NCBI RefSeq assembly: GCF_003008695.1
Contig: NZ_PXZT01000007.1
Span: 1-64,000, forward strand
DNA: 64,000 nucleotides
Direction of reading: 5' to 3'
From: Trichococcus alkaliphilus
GTDB taxonomy: Bacteria > Bacillota > Bacilli > Lactobacillales > Aerococcaceae
Shown here: one piece after another, positions 17,568 to 26,331 of the stretch
Layout: each line of letters opens with the position of its first letter
Position numbering within the stretch: position 1 is the first letter of the stretch
Notes under the pieces: generated by a model
Told to the model about the DNA's origin: nothing
The model's database searches: none
The model's input: only the letters and a program-made list of their open reading frames with translations
Made by a program: the position numbers and the translations under genes

Positions 17568-18062
17568 CTAATTCGTCATACCCGGCATTACAGACATGCT
17601 ATCGATGATTTCAGGATTCACCATGCCGAAAATCATGGCAATATGGGCAACGACCAGGAAGCCACCCACCAACATAAAGTGGATTTTCATCTTCTCTTCA
17701 TCGGTTTTATTCCGGAACAGGACACCAATTTCCATAAGTGCGATCGGCAAAAGGAACAGGACACCGCTCAAGTAGAAGCCCACTGCCACAACGTCGACCC
17801 ACGTATGCCAACCGTTTGTGGTAGTCAACGGGATCACCGCGTTAAACAACAGGTAGAAGAAAATACCCGTAAAATAGAAGCCGGCAAAGATTCCGACGAC
17901 CTTGTTCAAAGTCCTCAGACCACCTGATCTAACCCTGTCAAAAATAATGAAAAATTCCGAAATCGTCAGCGTCTCCGCGCATATGACAGGGATGGCCATG
18001 AATATAATCAGATTCCAAGGCTGATTCGAAGCCAGTAAAGACATGTAATGAGTCATGCTCAT
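17568..18062 (-). CDS. Uncharacterised four-helix membrane protein (DUF6803-like)
   Basis: A 164-residue integral membrane protein with four to five helices. The start follows a textbook AGGAGG. In-membrane charged residues (CAETLTISEFFIIFDRVR near 29-46) and the Met/His-rich tail (SMSVMPGMTN) stand out. It resembles a family of small membrane proteins annotated as DUF6803, from memory and not certain. No function is known to me. The gene is monocistronic. Confidence 0.6.
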   Translation of the reverse strand: MSMTHYMSLLASNQPWNLIIFMAIPVICAETLTISEFFIIFDRVRSGGLRTLNKVVGIFAGFYFTGIFFYLLFNAVIPLTTTNGWHTWVDVVAVGFYLSGVLFLLPIALMEIGVLFRNKTDEEKMKIHFMLVGGFLVVAHIAMIFGMVNPEIIDSMSVMPGMTN

Positions 18063-18225
18063 TTTTGTTTCCTCCTCAAAGTAAAATAACTAAAAAATTG
18101 ATAGTCTAAATATACCGAACGAATGTGTAGATTTGATGGAGATTAGGCGTCTTCATATGAGCTACATAATGGCCTGATATCCTGTAAATGTAGAAAAAAA
18201 CAATCCGGAAAGAGGGGTCCAAATA

Positions 18226-18402
18226 ATGCTGACAACCCAATTTATTATCTCAATACTGCTGATTTTCGTCTTAGTGATGTTGATTATGAATACAATCCGT
18301 AAACAGGATTCTGTCTTGAGAGCAGATCTGAAACGACTGCGGTCTGAAAATGAAGCTTTGAGGAAAGAACTTCTCAAACGCGGAATCGTTGAATATGTCT
18401 AA
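18226..18402 (+). CDS. 58-residue membrane-anchored coiled-coil protein
   Basis: A short gene with a good site (GAGGGG seven bases before the ATG). The product has one hydrophobic helix at residues 5-22 (ending at VLVMLIMN) followed by a charged heptad-like helix to about residue 52 (RADLKRLRSENEALRKELL). This is the build of small FtsL-like or YneF-like single-pass proteins, but no family is identifiable. A terminator follows about 55 bp downstream, which supports a real transcript. Confidence 0.6.
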   Translation: MLTTQFIISILLIFVLVMLIMNTIRKQDSVLRADLKRLRSENEALRKELLKRGIVEYV

Positions 18403-18455
18403 TATCTAAACACAGATAGCCGAAACAACAGTTATCCAATACGTTCCCTATAAAA

Positions 18456-18515
18456 AAAACCAGCACGAAAACGAAAGTTCGATAGACGAACTCCGTTTTC
18501 GGGCTGGTTTATTTT
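18456..18515. terminator. Bidirectional terminator
   Basis: An interrupted long stem (aaaccagc ... gctggttt with inner cgaaaacg/cgttttcg and agttcg/cgaact pairs), then atttt. It separates the small + gene from the convergent ppnP gene. Confidence 0.75.
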
Positions 18516-18576
18516 GTTAAAATCAGTTGGTTTGATTTCACTGTTGCGCAGTTATTAAAAACCTTACGCTTCAGAT

Positions 18577-18891
18577 TTAGTCGTTTTTGTATGAACAGCA
18601 ATAATCCACGTATTTCTCTACGATCATCTTGAAGGATGAGTTTGCCGGAACGACATAGCTTTGGCCTTTGCTGTAAAGCGTGTATTCCGCTTCGCCCGGC
18701 AACATGACCGACATATCGCCGCCCAGGACTTCCATGATTTCCTCTGCATCGGTGTTGAATTCGTACTCGCCTGCCAACATGAAGCCAAGTGTCTTTTTCT
18801 CTCCGCTTTCGAACAAAACCGTTCTGCTGGTAACTTTCCCATCAAAATACACATTGGCTTCCTTGATTACTGTAACGTTTTTGAATTCCAT
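18577..18891 (-). CDS. ppnP: Pyrimidine/purine nucleoside phosphorylase (DUF1255)
   Basis: A 104-residue single-cupin protein of the PpnP/YaiE family. Members phosphorolyse diverse nucleosides to base plus ribose-1-phosphate. Visible family sequence includes [24 protein letters not shown] split across residues 13-36, and [18 protein letters not shown]. The length is typical. The C-terminus carries CCSYKND. It lies 51 bp after the DUF2200 gene on the same strand and could be co-transcribed with it. Confidence 0.9.
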   Translation of the reverse strand: MEFKNVTVIKEANVYFDGKVTSRTVLFESGEKKTLGFMLAGEYEFNTDAEEIMEVLGGDMSVMLPGEAEYTLYSKGQSYVVPANSSFKMIVEKYVDYCCSYKND

Positions 18892-18942
18892 TCTATTTCC
18901 TCCATTTGCTTGATTATTTTATGTTTTTCTTGCACGTATAAC

Positions 18943-19293
18943 CTATTTCCTCAGTATCTTCTCCATGGTCTTCCCCTTGGCCAGCTCATCGACGAGTTTA
19001 TCCAAGTAACGGATTTTCTGCATAAGTTTGTCTTCGATCTCTTCGACGCGGTATCCGCAAATGACCCCTGTGATAAGCGAAACGTTGGGATTCAGCTGTG
19101 GTGCCTGTGCAAAAAAGGTTTCGAAATCAACTTTATTATCCAGTTGTTGCTGCAGAGTTGCCTCATCATATCCGGTCAGCCAGAAAATGATTTCATCGAC
19201 TTCTTCTTTGGTGCGGCCCTTTTTCTCGACCTTCTGTATATACAACGGATAAACGCTGGCAAACGACATTCCAAATATTTTCGTATTTTTCAT
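18943..19293 (-). CDS. DUF2200 family protein
   Basis: A 116-residue protein that starts with ATG at 19293 after AAGGGAG; the frame extends 28 codons further but without a site. The opening [21 protein letters not shown] and the [15 protein letters not shown] motif are characteristic of DUF2200, a small domain of unknown function found across bacteria. The body is helical and soluble. The role is not known. It is probably co-transcribed with ppnP. Confidence 0.8.
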   Translation of the reverse strand: MKNTKIFGMSFASVYPLYIQKVEKKGRTKEEVDEIIFWLTGYDEATLQQQLDNKVDFETFFAQAPQLNPNVSLITGVICGYRVEEIEDKLMQKIRYLDKLVDELAKGKTMEKILRK

Positions 19294-19390
19294 GGGTGCT
19301 CCCTTCTGAATCTTCCTGAAGCTATTATTGGTACTTATGATTTTTATTATGCCATAAATCGCAGAAAAGCTCATCATTTATAAACAAGAA

Positions 19391-19434
19391 AAGCCGCATA
19401 AGCACATCATTAAGTGGATGGGCTTATACGGCTT
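19391..19434 (-). terminator. Terminator after the three-helix membrane protein gene
   Basis: A 13-bp stem (aagccgcataagc with gcttatacggctt, one mismatch), followed on the minus strand by TTCTTGTTT. Confidence 0.75.
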
Positions 19435-19463
19435 GCATTCAGCTATAACACTTTTGATTTATT

Positions 19464-19787
19464 TTACGAAATGAAACCCTCACTCATGAACAGCAACATG
19501 AACCCACTAATCAAAAAGCATAATAAGGTGACGATAATGAGCAAAACGGAACGGTCTTTTCTTCTGAACAGCGCAATTACACCCGTCACAAATCCCACGA
19601 AAACAGCAATAATCCCTGCTATCGACAAAGAAAACAGGAGTATATCCGATAATGCTGGCTTACCCGTTCCCGTCATGAATATAGGATAGATGAGAACGAT
19701 GTATACTGTCCAAGTTGCTATGAAAGTGACGAAAGCTCCTACCGAAATTTTGCCCATTTTTGTTTGTGGCAAAAATGTATATTTCAT
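19464..19787 (-). CDS. Small three-helix membrane protein, unknown
   Basis: A 107-residue hydrophobic protein. The ATG at 19787 follows GGAAGGAG. Three predicted helices are at about 14-36, 46-70 and 80-103. A short basic loop (RRKDRS) before the last helix suggests a cytoplasmic side. I recognise no family. It begins 23 bp after the stop of the LysM-RCC1 gene and is likely its transcript partner. Confidence 0.6.
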   Translation of the reverse strand: MKYTFLPQTKMGKISVGAFVTFIATWTVYIVLIYPIFMTGTGKPALSDILLFSLSIAGIIAVFVGFVTGVIALFRRKDRSVLLIIVTLLCFLISGFMLLFMSEGFIS

Positions 19788-19810
19788 TTTCTGCGACTCC
19801 TTCCCCTTAT

Positions 19811-21085
19811 TCAATGATGCCCAATATTCGTCCATCCCAAAACATCATACTGGTTCCAAACGTTTTCGCCTGCCACTGCGACAGTGCCATCTTTCCTCAA
19901 TCCGAATGTATTACCGCCGGCGGTAATGGCTATCATCTCTTCCCATCCGGATACCTCGCATTGCCCTTCTTGATTGTATCCCATTGCAACAACCGTGCCG
20001 TCCGATTTCAAGCCCACCGTATGATGTGCTCCTGCTGCCACAGCGATGACATCCGTCCATCCGGATACATCCCCTTTACCGTAGCTGTTGTCTCCCGCAA
20101 ACACGACGGTCCCGTCCGCCTTCAAACCTACCGCGTGCGAATCGCCTGCGGAAATGGCCACTATATCCGTCCATCCGGAGACAGGAAGTTGGTTCCGATC
20201 ATTTTTCCCCGTGGCGACGACTTTCCCATCCGATTTCAGCCCCAGGGTATAGCCATTGCCCGCAGAAACGGCAACGATGTCTGCCCAATCCTGAACATTG
20301 CATTCTCCATTTTCGTTGTTTCCGGTCACGATCACCGTTCCGTCTGCCTTCAGACCAACCGTATGGCCGATTCCGGCTGATAACGCCAAAATATCTTTCC
20401 AATCCGCAACGGCGCTTTCTCCGCTAAGATTACTCCCGGTTGCCACCACCGTGCCATCCGATTTCAAGCCTACCGTGTGATAGGCTCCCGCTGATACAGA
20501 AACAATCTCTGACCAACTTCCGACATTCCCTTGCCCGGCTTCATTCCATCCTGCAGCAACGACCATGCCATCCTTTTTCAGCCCTACCGCATATCCACCG
20601 CCTGCGGAAAGGATTTCCTGTTGCGTAAAACTTGTGGAAAGCGGAAGCGTCAGCAGCTGGCCGATGTAAATCAGATTGGGATCATTGATTTGATTGTTTT
20701 TTACAAGTTGGTCCACTGTCACACCGTACCGAAGCGCGATTTCGGAGAGCGTATCCCCGGGCACAACCGTATACTTCATCCCGAATGATTGCGAGGAATC
20801 AGCACTAGCTGAGGCTATTACCGGAATAACGATTTTTTGCCCCAGCCTGATCATTCTGGGATGTACGATATCGTTTACCGCCACAAGCTGCCGCACGGTC
20901 ACACCGTATTCGAGGGCAATTCTGTAAAGGGTATCGCCTGCTTTGACAGTATATACGATATTTTCCTGCTCTTCCTTTTGCGAATCAACAGCAAGAATAT
21001 TTAGTGAAACCAGGCTGAAAAGGAACACTACCGAAACAGACACAGTGACAGCCGATTTTCGCATCCATTGCAAAAAATCCCGCAT
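19811..21085 (-). CDS. Secreted LysM-LysM-RCC1 seven-bladed propeller protein
   Basis: A 424-residue exported protein starting at 21085 after GGGAGAGG. A signal or anchor helix is at about 10-32. Two LysM domains follow (YTVKAGDTLYRIA at about 45, YTVVPGDTLSEIA at about 105), which bind peptidoglycan. The rest is seven RCC1-type repeats of about 38 residues, each with a core GLKSDGTVVATG-N and a WxDI-AVSAG spacer, enough to close a seven-bladed propeller. RCC1 domains usually bind proteins. A cell-wall-attached propeller of this kind has no assigned role that I know. A secreted DUF5050 propeller gene lies upstream, and the downstream membrane protein may be its partner. Confidence 0.85.
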   Translation of the reverse strand: MRDFLQWMRKSAVTVSVSVVFLFSLVSLNILAVDSQKEEQENIVYTVKAGDTLYRIALEYGVTVRQLVAVNDIVHPRMIRLGQKIVIPVIASASADSSQSFGMKYTVVPGDTLSEIALRYGVTVDQLVKNNQINDPNLIYIGQLLTLPLSTSFTQQEILSAGGGYAVGLKKDGMVVAAGWNEAGQGNVGSWSEIVSVSAGAYHTVGLKSDGTVVATGSNLSGESAVADWKDILALSAGIGHTVGLKADGTVIVTGNNENGECNVQDWADIVAVSAGNGYTLGLKSDGKVVATGKNDRNQLPVSGWTDIVAISAGDSHAVGLKADGTVVFAGDNSYGKGDVSGWTDVIAVAAGAHHTVGLKSDGTVVAMGYNQEGQCEVSGWEEMIAITAGGNTFGLRKDGTVAVAGENVWNQYDVLGWTNIGHH

Positions 21086-21122
21086 TTTCCTCTCCCTCAT
21101 TTCCGAACCTACAACCAATGAT

Positions 21123-21170
21123 ATTGACTGAGCGGAAAACCCGTGATTATAGGTTTTCCGCTCAGTCAAT
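21123..21170 (-). terminator. Hairpin repeat copy 1; terminator after the DUF5050 gene
   Basis: A perfect 19-bp stem (attgactgagcggaaaacc and complement) with a 10-base loop cgtgattata. It belongs to the window-wide gcggaaa repeat family described in the findings. Confidence 0.85.
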
Positions 21171-21234
21171 CTTCTTTACCTTTTGAGTCATTCCTGTGAA
21201 ATCACCATACTGCCATACTACAGCAGCTACATAT

Positions 21235-22113
21235 CTATTCAAGCTGCTTCTTGTTGCTGCCGTCCAGGTTGATCCTGTATGCAGCACCTGAATACTCTCC
21301 GTAGTAAATGTATTCACCGTAAATGCCTAAGATATTCCACATTTCTACTTTATTCATTTTTGCTGCTGCAGTCCCGTCCAGATTAGCCCTATAGAGACCG
21401 CCGTCTTTACTGTAATAGAGCGAGTCCCCGTCTATAGCCGTAAAAACACCCTCCGCAAGTTTTGTTTGCTCAGTACCATCTGTTTTCAGCCTGTGTACGT
21501 TCTCATATTCACCATTTTCAGTTTTATCGCCGTAATAGATCCAGTCCCCTTCTACTGCGTGTAGGACTGCGTTGTCTGACAGTTTGATAGCCCCAGTGCC
21601 GTCAGTCTTCATTTTGATTAAACTTGTTCCATCCGCATAATAGATGCTGTCACCTGATACCTTCATATCTCCCTCAAAAGAGCTGATGTCAGCTATCTTG
21701 GTCTTCTCGCTGCCATCCGTTTTTGTCTTATAGATGCTTCCCGGTTTAGTGCTGTAGTAGATCCAGTCTCCCGACACTTCGAAACCGAACGAGCTTTCTT
21801 TGCCAACATCCACAACGTTGGCCGCTCCTGAACCATCCGTTTGAATCTTGCTGACACCACCAGCCATGTCTGAGTAATAGATGGTGTCCCCCTGAATTAC
21901 CATATAGCCGCTCGCAAAATTGTCAGCAAGCCTGGTCTTTCCGGTCCAGTCAGTTTTCATTTTATAAAGGGCTTCTTCTTCAGTGTCTGTATAGTATATC
22001 CAGTCCCCGCTCTGTTTGATCATACCTATAGACGCGGTTTCTGATGAGCCGCAGCCAGTCAGCAGAGCCACGCCCAAAATGATCATCATAAGTAAACCAA
22101 TATTCTTTTTCAT
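21235..22113 (-). CDS. DUF5050 beta-propeller lipoprotein
   Basis: A 292-residue lipoprotein with lipobox LLTGC near residue 21. The mature part is built of about six repeats of the form GDWIYYTD--E--LYKMKTDGTGKTKLA, the DUF5050 (prolow-density-lipoprotein-receptor-like) propeller pattern. The repeated sequence is WIYY or TIYYSD followed by K-K-TDGS. It is anchored outside the membrane. Such proteins probably bind partners or ligands; none is known. It lies between the FtsH-type protease gene upstream and the LysM-RCC1 gene downstream, all on one strand. Confidence 0.85.
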   Translation of the reverse strand: MKKNIGLLMMIILGVALLTGCGSSETASIGMIKQSGDWIYYTDTEEEALYKMKTDWTGKTRLADNFASGYMVIQGDTIYYSDMAGGVSKIQTDGSGAANVVDVGKESSFGFEVSGDWIYYSTKPGSIYKTKTDGSEKTKIADISSFEGDMKVSGDSIYYADGTSLIKMKTDGTGAIKLSDNAVLHAVEGDWIYYGDKTENGEYENVHRLKTDGTEQTKLAEGVFTAIDGDSLYYSKDGGLYRANLDGTAAAKMNKVEMWNILGIYGEYIYYGEYSGAAYRINLDGSNKKQLE

Positions 22114-22186
22114 GAGAGTTCCCCTTATCTACACCGACCCACAGCCATGCGTTTGCCAGACTAAATCCTGAACACCTCGAAATCCC

Positions 22187-24025
22187 TCATTCTTCTTTCA
22201 TCAGCATTTCCATGAATTCCTCTCCGGTCATGGTTTCTTTTTCGAGAAGATATTTTGCAAGTTCATGCATTTTCGGTAAGTTTTCCTTGATGATTTCCTT
22301 GGCTTTTTCATGGGCAAATTTGATGATACGCAAAACCTCATCATCTATTTTTGCAGAGGTTTCATTCGATACAAGTGAGGTCACATCGGTGCCAAGATAG
22401 GGGTTATTGATCGTTTCCAGGGCCATCATGTCAAATTTTTCACTCATGCCGTAGCGCGTGACCATGGCCCGTGCAATAGCCGTTGCTGCCTCTATGTCAT
22501 TTTCAGCCCCGGACGTGACCGTATTCAAAATGACCTCCTCGGCAGAACGACCGCCCATGTAGGTGACGATTTTATTCAGGAATTTTTCCCTGCTCATCAG
22601 AATCTGGTCTGTCTCTTCCGACTGCATCGTATAGCCGAGGACTCCGGATGTCCTTGGGATGATGCTGATTTTATTGACTGGTGCGGAATCGGTCTGTTTT
22701 GCGGCAACAATCGCATGGCCGATTTCATGGTACGCGATTGCCAGTTTGTCTTCTTTCGAAAGGATCGCATTTTTCCGTTGGTATCCGGCCAATATGATTT
22801 CCAGCGCATACTCCAGATCGGATTGATTAATCTTGCTGCGTCCTTCCTTCACGGCGTGTAAAGCGCCTTCATTTATCAGATTGGCAAGATCGGCTCCAGA
22901 GCTGCCGGGAGTATCCCTGGCAATCTCCTTCAAATCGACATCTTCATCCATTTTTACGGATTTTACATGAACCTCCAGAATCGCTTGCCTCCCGGCGATA
23001 TCCGGCAGCTCAAGCGGGATGCGCCGGTCAAACCGTCCAGGTCGCAGCAGCGCTTTGTCGAGAACTTCAGGTTTATTCGTTGCCGCTAGGATCACCACAC
23101 CTTTTTCCGAGGAGAAACCATCCATTTCATTCAATAGCTGGTTGAGCGTCTGGTCCCGCTCATCATTTCCAGTTATCCCTGACAGGTTACGGCTCTTGCC
23201 GATCGTATCGATTTCATCGATGAAGACGATGCAGGGGGCTTTTGCCTGCGCTTGATTGAACAAATCCCGCACCCTGGCTGCACCAACACCGACGAACATC
23301 TCCATGAATTCTGATCCCGAAATAGAGAAGAAGGGAACCCCGGCTTCTCCCGCGACTGCTTTTGCAAGAAGCGTTTTACCGGTCCCCGGAGGTCCAACAA
23401 GCAGAATCCCTTTTGGCATCTTCGCCCCGATTTCCCGGTACTTTTGGGGATTATGCAGAAAATCGATCACTTCCCAAAGCGCTTCTTTCGCTTCGTCCTG
23501 GCCGGCTACGTCCGCAAATGTTTTTCCTGTTTCAGATGCAGCATAAATCATGACGTTGCTTTTGCCGAATTTCATTTCGCTGCCGCCGCCGAGTCCCCCG
23601 ACTCTTCCCTGCAGCCTGCGCATCATGAAGCCCCAGAAGACATACAATAACGCCAACGGCAGCATCCAGATCAGGAAAAAATCAACAAGAGGAGAACTTT
23701 CTTCGACAATCTCTTTCTCAAACTTCGCTTCAGTCAGCAGCAGTCGTTCAGTAAGCTGTGGATCCTCCATTCTGCCCGTAATGAAGCTACTCTCCTTCCC
23801 ATCATCGTCCAGCGCCGTGAACTCTATCCGGTTTTCATCCACCAGAACCGACTCGACACTGCCTTCTTCAAGCATCATTACGAACGTTTTGTAATCCACT
23901 TCCGTTACCACATTTTCCTCTACACCAGGAAAAATGAAAAAATTCAGCAAAATCAGAAAAATCGCAGTTGTCACAGCAAAATTCAACCATTGTCTATTGA
24001 CCTTAGGGGGCATTTTAGATTCCAT
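22187..24025 (-). CDS. ftsH: FtsH-type ATP-dependent zinc metalloprotease
   Basis: A 612-residue membrane protease with transmembrane helices at about 14-33 and 114-133, and a small extracytoplasmic domain between. Walker A is GPPGTGKT (211-218), Walker B is CIVFIDEID (about 265-273), the SRH is near LRPGRFDRR, and the zinc motif is HEIGH (433-437, usually HEAGH). It degrades membrane proteins as a hexamer. It is shorter than the usual 650-700 residue housekeeping FtsH of Firmicutes and lacks a long C-terminal tail. It is not beside tilS/hpt, so it may be a second, specialised copy; the genome would settle this. Confidence 0.9.
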   Translation of the reverse strand: MESKMPPKVNRQWLNFAVTTAIFLILLNFFIFPGVEENVVTEVDYKTFVMMLEEGSVESVLVDENRIEFTALDDDGKESSFITGRMEDPQLTERLLLTEAKFEKEIVEESSPLVDFFLIWMLPLALLYVFWGFMMRRLQGRVGGLGGGSEMKFGKSNVMIYAASETGKTFADVAGQDEAKEALWEVIDFLHNPQKYREIGAKMPKGILLVGPPGTGKTLLAKAVAGEAGVPFFSISGSEFMEMFVGVGAARVRDLFNQAQAKAPCIVFIDEIDTIGKSRNLSGITGNDERDQTLNQLLNEMDGFSSEKGVVILAATNKPEVLDKALLRPGRFDRRIPLELPDIAGRQAILEVHVKSVKMDEDVDLKEIARDTPGSSGADLANLINEGALHAVKEGRSKINQSDLEYALEIILAGYQRKNAILSKEDKLAIAYHEIGHAIVAAKQTDSAPVNKISIIPRTSGVLGYTMQSEETDQILMSREKFLNKIVTYMGGRSAEEVILNTVTSGAENDIEAATAIARAMVTRYGMSEKFDMMALETINNPYLGTDVTSLVSNETSAKIDDEVLRIIKFAHEKAKEIIKENLPKMHELAKYLLEKETMTGEEFMEMLMKEE

Positions 24026-24125
24026 CAGCTTATTCCTCCCCTTCTTAAAAAGAACTTTCCGTCATCCTTATTATCCCAGAAAAATAGGATATTACAAAAA
24101 TTAGGCAGCTTTTGAATATAAGAAA

Positions 24126-24156
24126 AGACCAAGATTCCATTCAGGATCTTGGTCAT
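24126..24156. other. Hairpin in a divergent promoter region
   Basis: An 11-base stem, gaccaagattcc/ggatcttggtc, between the FtsH-like gene and the divergent 101-residue gene. It looks like a terminator, but neither adjacent gene ends here. It may be a relic or end an antisense transcript. Confidence 0.45.
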
Positions 24157-24218
24157 TCTGCTATTCTGATTTTTCACACTTATAACTCCCATGTTCTCCA
24201 GAAGTAAAATTCAGTTTA

Positions 24219-24232
24219 TTGATTTAGGTCAA
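24219..24232 (+). promoter_or_regulatory. FNR/Crp-family operator
   Basis: TTGATTTAGGTCAA matches the FNR consensus TTGATNNNNATCAA with one mismatch. Its centre is about 40 bases before a start site predicted from the TAATAC at 24252-24257, the normal place for class II activation. Confidence 0.5.
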
Positions 24233-24293
24233 GTCTATTTTTATTCATTAGTAATACACTTAGATTATCAAAACTCAGAAAGAAGGACTTCAT

Positions 24294-24599
24294 ATGTCAA
24301 AACACTCACCATTCAATGAAGTAAAGGAAACCATTTTCCCAACATTGGAGCAATACGTTCCGATTGTAGCACGCGTTCACGGAAAGAATCACCCGGAATT
24401 CCATGAGGTTCATCAGATATTCAATGCCATCATCGATAAGACAAAAGCAGCAGGCATAGTAAATCCTGATTTGAACGAGGAATTCATCAAATTACGTGAG
24501 ATTTCAAATAACTATACAGTTCCGGACGATGTATGCGAAAGTTATGAAGCTGTCTACAAGATGTTAGCTGAAGTGGATGAAGCCTATCAAGCTGATTAA
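24294..24599 (+). CDS. Small helical protein resembling short Ric (iron-sulfur repair) proteins
   Basis: A 101-residue soluble helical protein that starts after AGAAGGA. The HGKNHPEFHEVHQIF segment (about 30-44) has three spaced histidines plus Glu, and NYTVPDDVCESYEAVYKMLAEVDEAY closes the protein. It resembles the short proteins annotated as di-iron iron-sulfur repair protein Ric, but the assignment is from memory. An FNR-like site upstream fits a role under low oxygen or nitrosative stress. Only part of a four-helix di-iron site is visible, so partner subunits or dimerisation would be needed. Confidence 0.6.
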   Translation: MSKHSPFNEVKETIFPTLEQYVPIVARVHGKNHPEFHEVHQIFNAIIDKTKAAGIVNPDLNEEFIKLREISNNYTVPDDVCESYEAVYKMLAEVDEAYQAD

Positions 24600-24612
24600 T
24601 GATTAAGAAGGG

Positions 24613-24650
24613 AAAGAAATCTCTTATTCTTCCAAATACGAGATTTCTTT
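24613..24650 (+). terminator. Terminator overlapping the 3-prime end of the MetQ-like gene
   Basis: An 11-bp stem (aaagaaatctc with gagatttcttt) and a T run. It ends the + transcript inside the last codons of the convergent MetQ-like gene. Confidence 0.75.
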
Positions 24651-25499
24651 TTGGACGGCTACTTTTGTTCCACCAAATTCTTCCGCGATATAATCCTGTA
24701 CTTCTTGACTGTGGTACAGCTCAGCCAATTTCAAAATATCAGGATCTTCAGCATTTTCTTTTTGCGTCACCAGAATATTGATGTTATTTTTGGTGTCCTC
24801 ACTGACTTCCTCGTAATATAATGAATTTTCCAAAACGTTCAGCCCTCCTTCGAGAGCAACGGAATTACTGATTAAAGCAAGATCGACATCCGCCAAAATA
24901 CGTGGTCCGGTGGTGTCATCAATTTCCACAAATTTAAGATTTTTCGGATTTCCCACAATATCAGCGGTGGTCCCCAAAGCGTCAAAGTCGTCCTCCAGCG
25001 TCAGCAACCCGGCTGCTTGCAATAACAACAGACCCCGTGAGGCATTCGAAGGATTGTCGGCAATAGCAACAACGGCGCCATCGGGAATTTCTTCAAGAGT
25101 TGTGTATTTTTCGGAATAGACGCCCATCGGTTCGAGATAAGTAGTCGCAAATGCCGTCAATTCTGCTCCAGTCTGCTCGTTAAAGGATTGCAGATACGCC
25201 CATGATTGAAAAGCATTCACAGCTACTTCCTCTTCGGCGGTTGCTGTGTTCAGTTGGGGACCTCCATCAATATCCTTTATTTCAAGTGAAAGCCCTGCTT
25301 TTTGGGCGGCTTCAGACTCCGCGATATATTCCCATATTTGCGCATCTGATGACTGCGACCCGATTGTGATGGTCTTGGAATCAGATGAAACGGCAGCCTC
25401 CGTTGAAGCTTCAGTAGCGGAACCCTCCGTATTTGCGCATCCCGCCAATACGGTCAACAGCGTCGCAGCTGTCAGTAAAATTTTCCGTTTATTGTTCAA
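24624..25499 (-). CDS. MetQ/NlpA-family substrate-binding lipoprotein
   Basis: A 291-residue lipoprotein that starts with TTG at 25499, right after AGGGGAG. The much longer open frame would run back into the SDR gene and is rejected. The lipobox is VLAGC (about 21). The MetQ/NlpA fold is clear: AVNAFQSWAYLQSFNEQTG matches the NAFQH-type motif, and DNPSNASRGLLLLQAAGLL matches the ligand-binding block. Family members bind D/L-methionine for MetNI. No MetN or MetI is nearby, so it is an orphan that must share a transporter. It is the last gene of the luxS unit, which supports a methionine-related ligand. Confidence 0.85.
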   Translation of the reverse strand: MNNKRKILLTAATLLTVLAGCANTEGSATEASTEAAVSSDSKTITIGSQSSDAQIWEYIAESEAAQKAGLSLEIKDIDGGPQLNTATAEEEVAVNAFQSWAYLQSFNEQTGAELTAFATTYLEPMGVYSEKYTTLEEIPDGAVVAIADNPSNASRGLLLLQAAGLLTLEDDFDALGTTADIVGNPKNLKFVEIDDTTGPRILADVDLALISNSVALEGGLNVLENSLYYEEVSEDTKNNINILVTQKENAEDPDILKLAELYHSQEVQDYIAEEFGGTKVAVQKEISYLEE

Positions 25500-25519
25500 A
25501 TTAAACTCCCCTTTTCTTT

Positions 25520-26290
25520 TCAATTCATCGTCATGCCGCCCGTAACGTTGATCGCCTGGCCAGTCATATAGCTGGCTAAGGGACTCGCAAGGAACAAAAC
25601 GACATTGGCTACATCTTCCGGCTGTGCTGTCCGCCCGAGCGGCACTTGCGAGCAATCTTCAGCATATATCTCATCGGCCGTCATGCCCCTGATTAATCCA
25701 CCTTCGACCCTTTCGCGGTGCTTCATATCCGTTTCAACGATTCCCGGACAGATGGCATTCACAAGAATATGGTCTTTCGCCAGTTCTTTAGCCATTGTTT
25801 TCGTTAATCCAAGGACAGCATGTTTTGAAGCTACGTAGGCACCCATTGCCGTGTAGCCATTTTTGCCTGCTTGGGAAGAAATTTGAATGATACGCCCACC
25901 TTTTTTGGCTTGTTGCATGATTTTCCCTACTCGTCTGGAAGTGAGGAATACCCCTTTTGCATTGACAGCCATCACTTTCTCCCAGTCGGAAACAGAGCTG
26001 TCCACAATATAATCCATCGTGGAAGTTCCGGCACAATTCACCAAGATATCAACACCTGAAAAGTGTTCCAGACTATTATTGATCCAACGGTCGACAGATA
26101 CCTCATCCGCTACATCCAACTGCGCAACTGACAGGTTTTCAGACACGTGCTCAAATTCCTTTTCGTACCCTAAATCGCCTGAAACAACGCTAGCTCCAGA
26201 CTTCAACAAGAGCGCCACGATTCCTTCACCGATTCCGGTTTTCCCTCCCGTAACCAGCGCCACTTTCCCTGACAAATCTATCGAAATCAC
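25520..26290 (-). CDS. Short-chain dehydrogenase/reductase
   Basis: A 256-residue classical SDR. The TGGKTGIG nucleotide-binding motif is at about 15-22, NCAG at about 84-87, and the catalytic Ser-Tyr-Lys is formed by ISSQAG (Ser about 138), YVASK (Tyr about 153) and K157. The C-terminus YMTGQAINVTGGMTMN is typical. An acidic residue follows the second strand (SGDLGYE), which suggests NAD over NADP. Substrate unknown; relatives act on sugars, polyols or 3-oxoacyl compounds. It sits between luxS (41 bp away) and the MetQ-like gene (20 bp), an unusual trio. Confidence 0.88.
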   Translation of the reverse strand: MISIDLSGKVALVTGGKTGIGEGIVALLLKSGASVVSGDLGYEKEFEHVSENLSVAQLDVADEVSVDRWINNSLEHFSGVDILVNCAGTSTMDYIVDSSVSDWEKVMAVNAKGVFLTSRRVGKIMQQAKKGGRIIQISSQAGKNGYTAMGAYVASKHAVLGLTKTMAKELAKDHILVNAICPGIVETDMKHRERVEGGLIRGMTADEIYAEDCSQVPLGRTAQPEDVANVVLFLASPLASYMTGQAINVTGGMTMN

Positions 26291-26331
26291 ACGAAATCCC
26301 CCTCAAAACCCATTCGCTCTCTCAGTATTTC

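Noticed and set aside
24624-25655. A longer MetQ-like protein starting at 25655
   Set aside because: The extra 52 residues overlap the SDR gene and precede the signal peptide; TTG at 25499 with AGGGGAG is far better.
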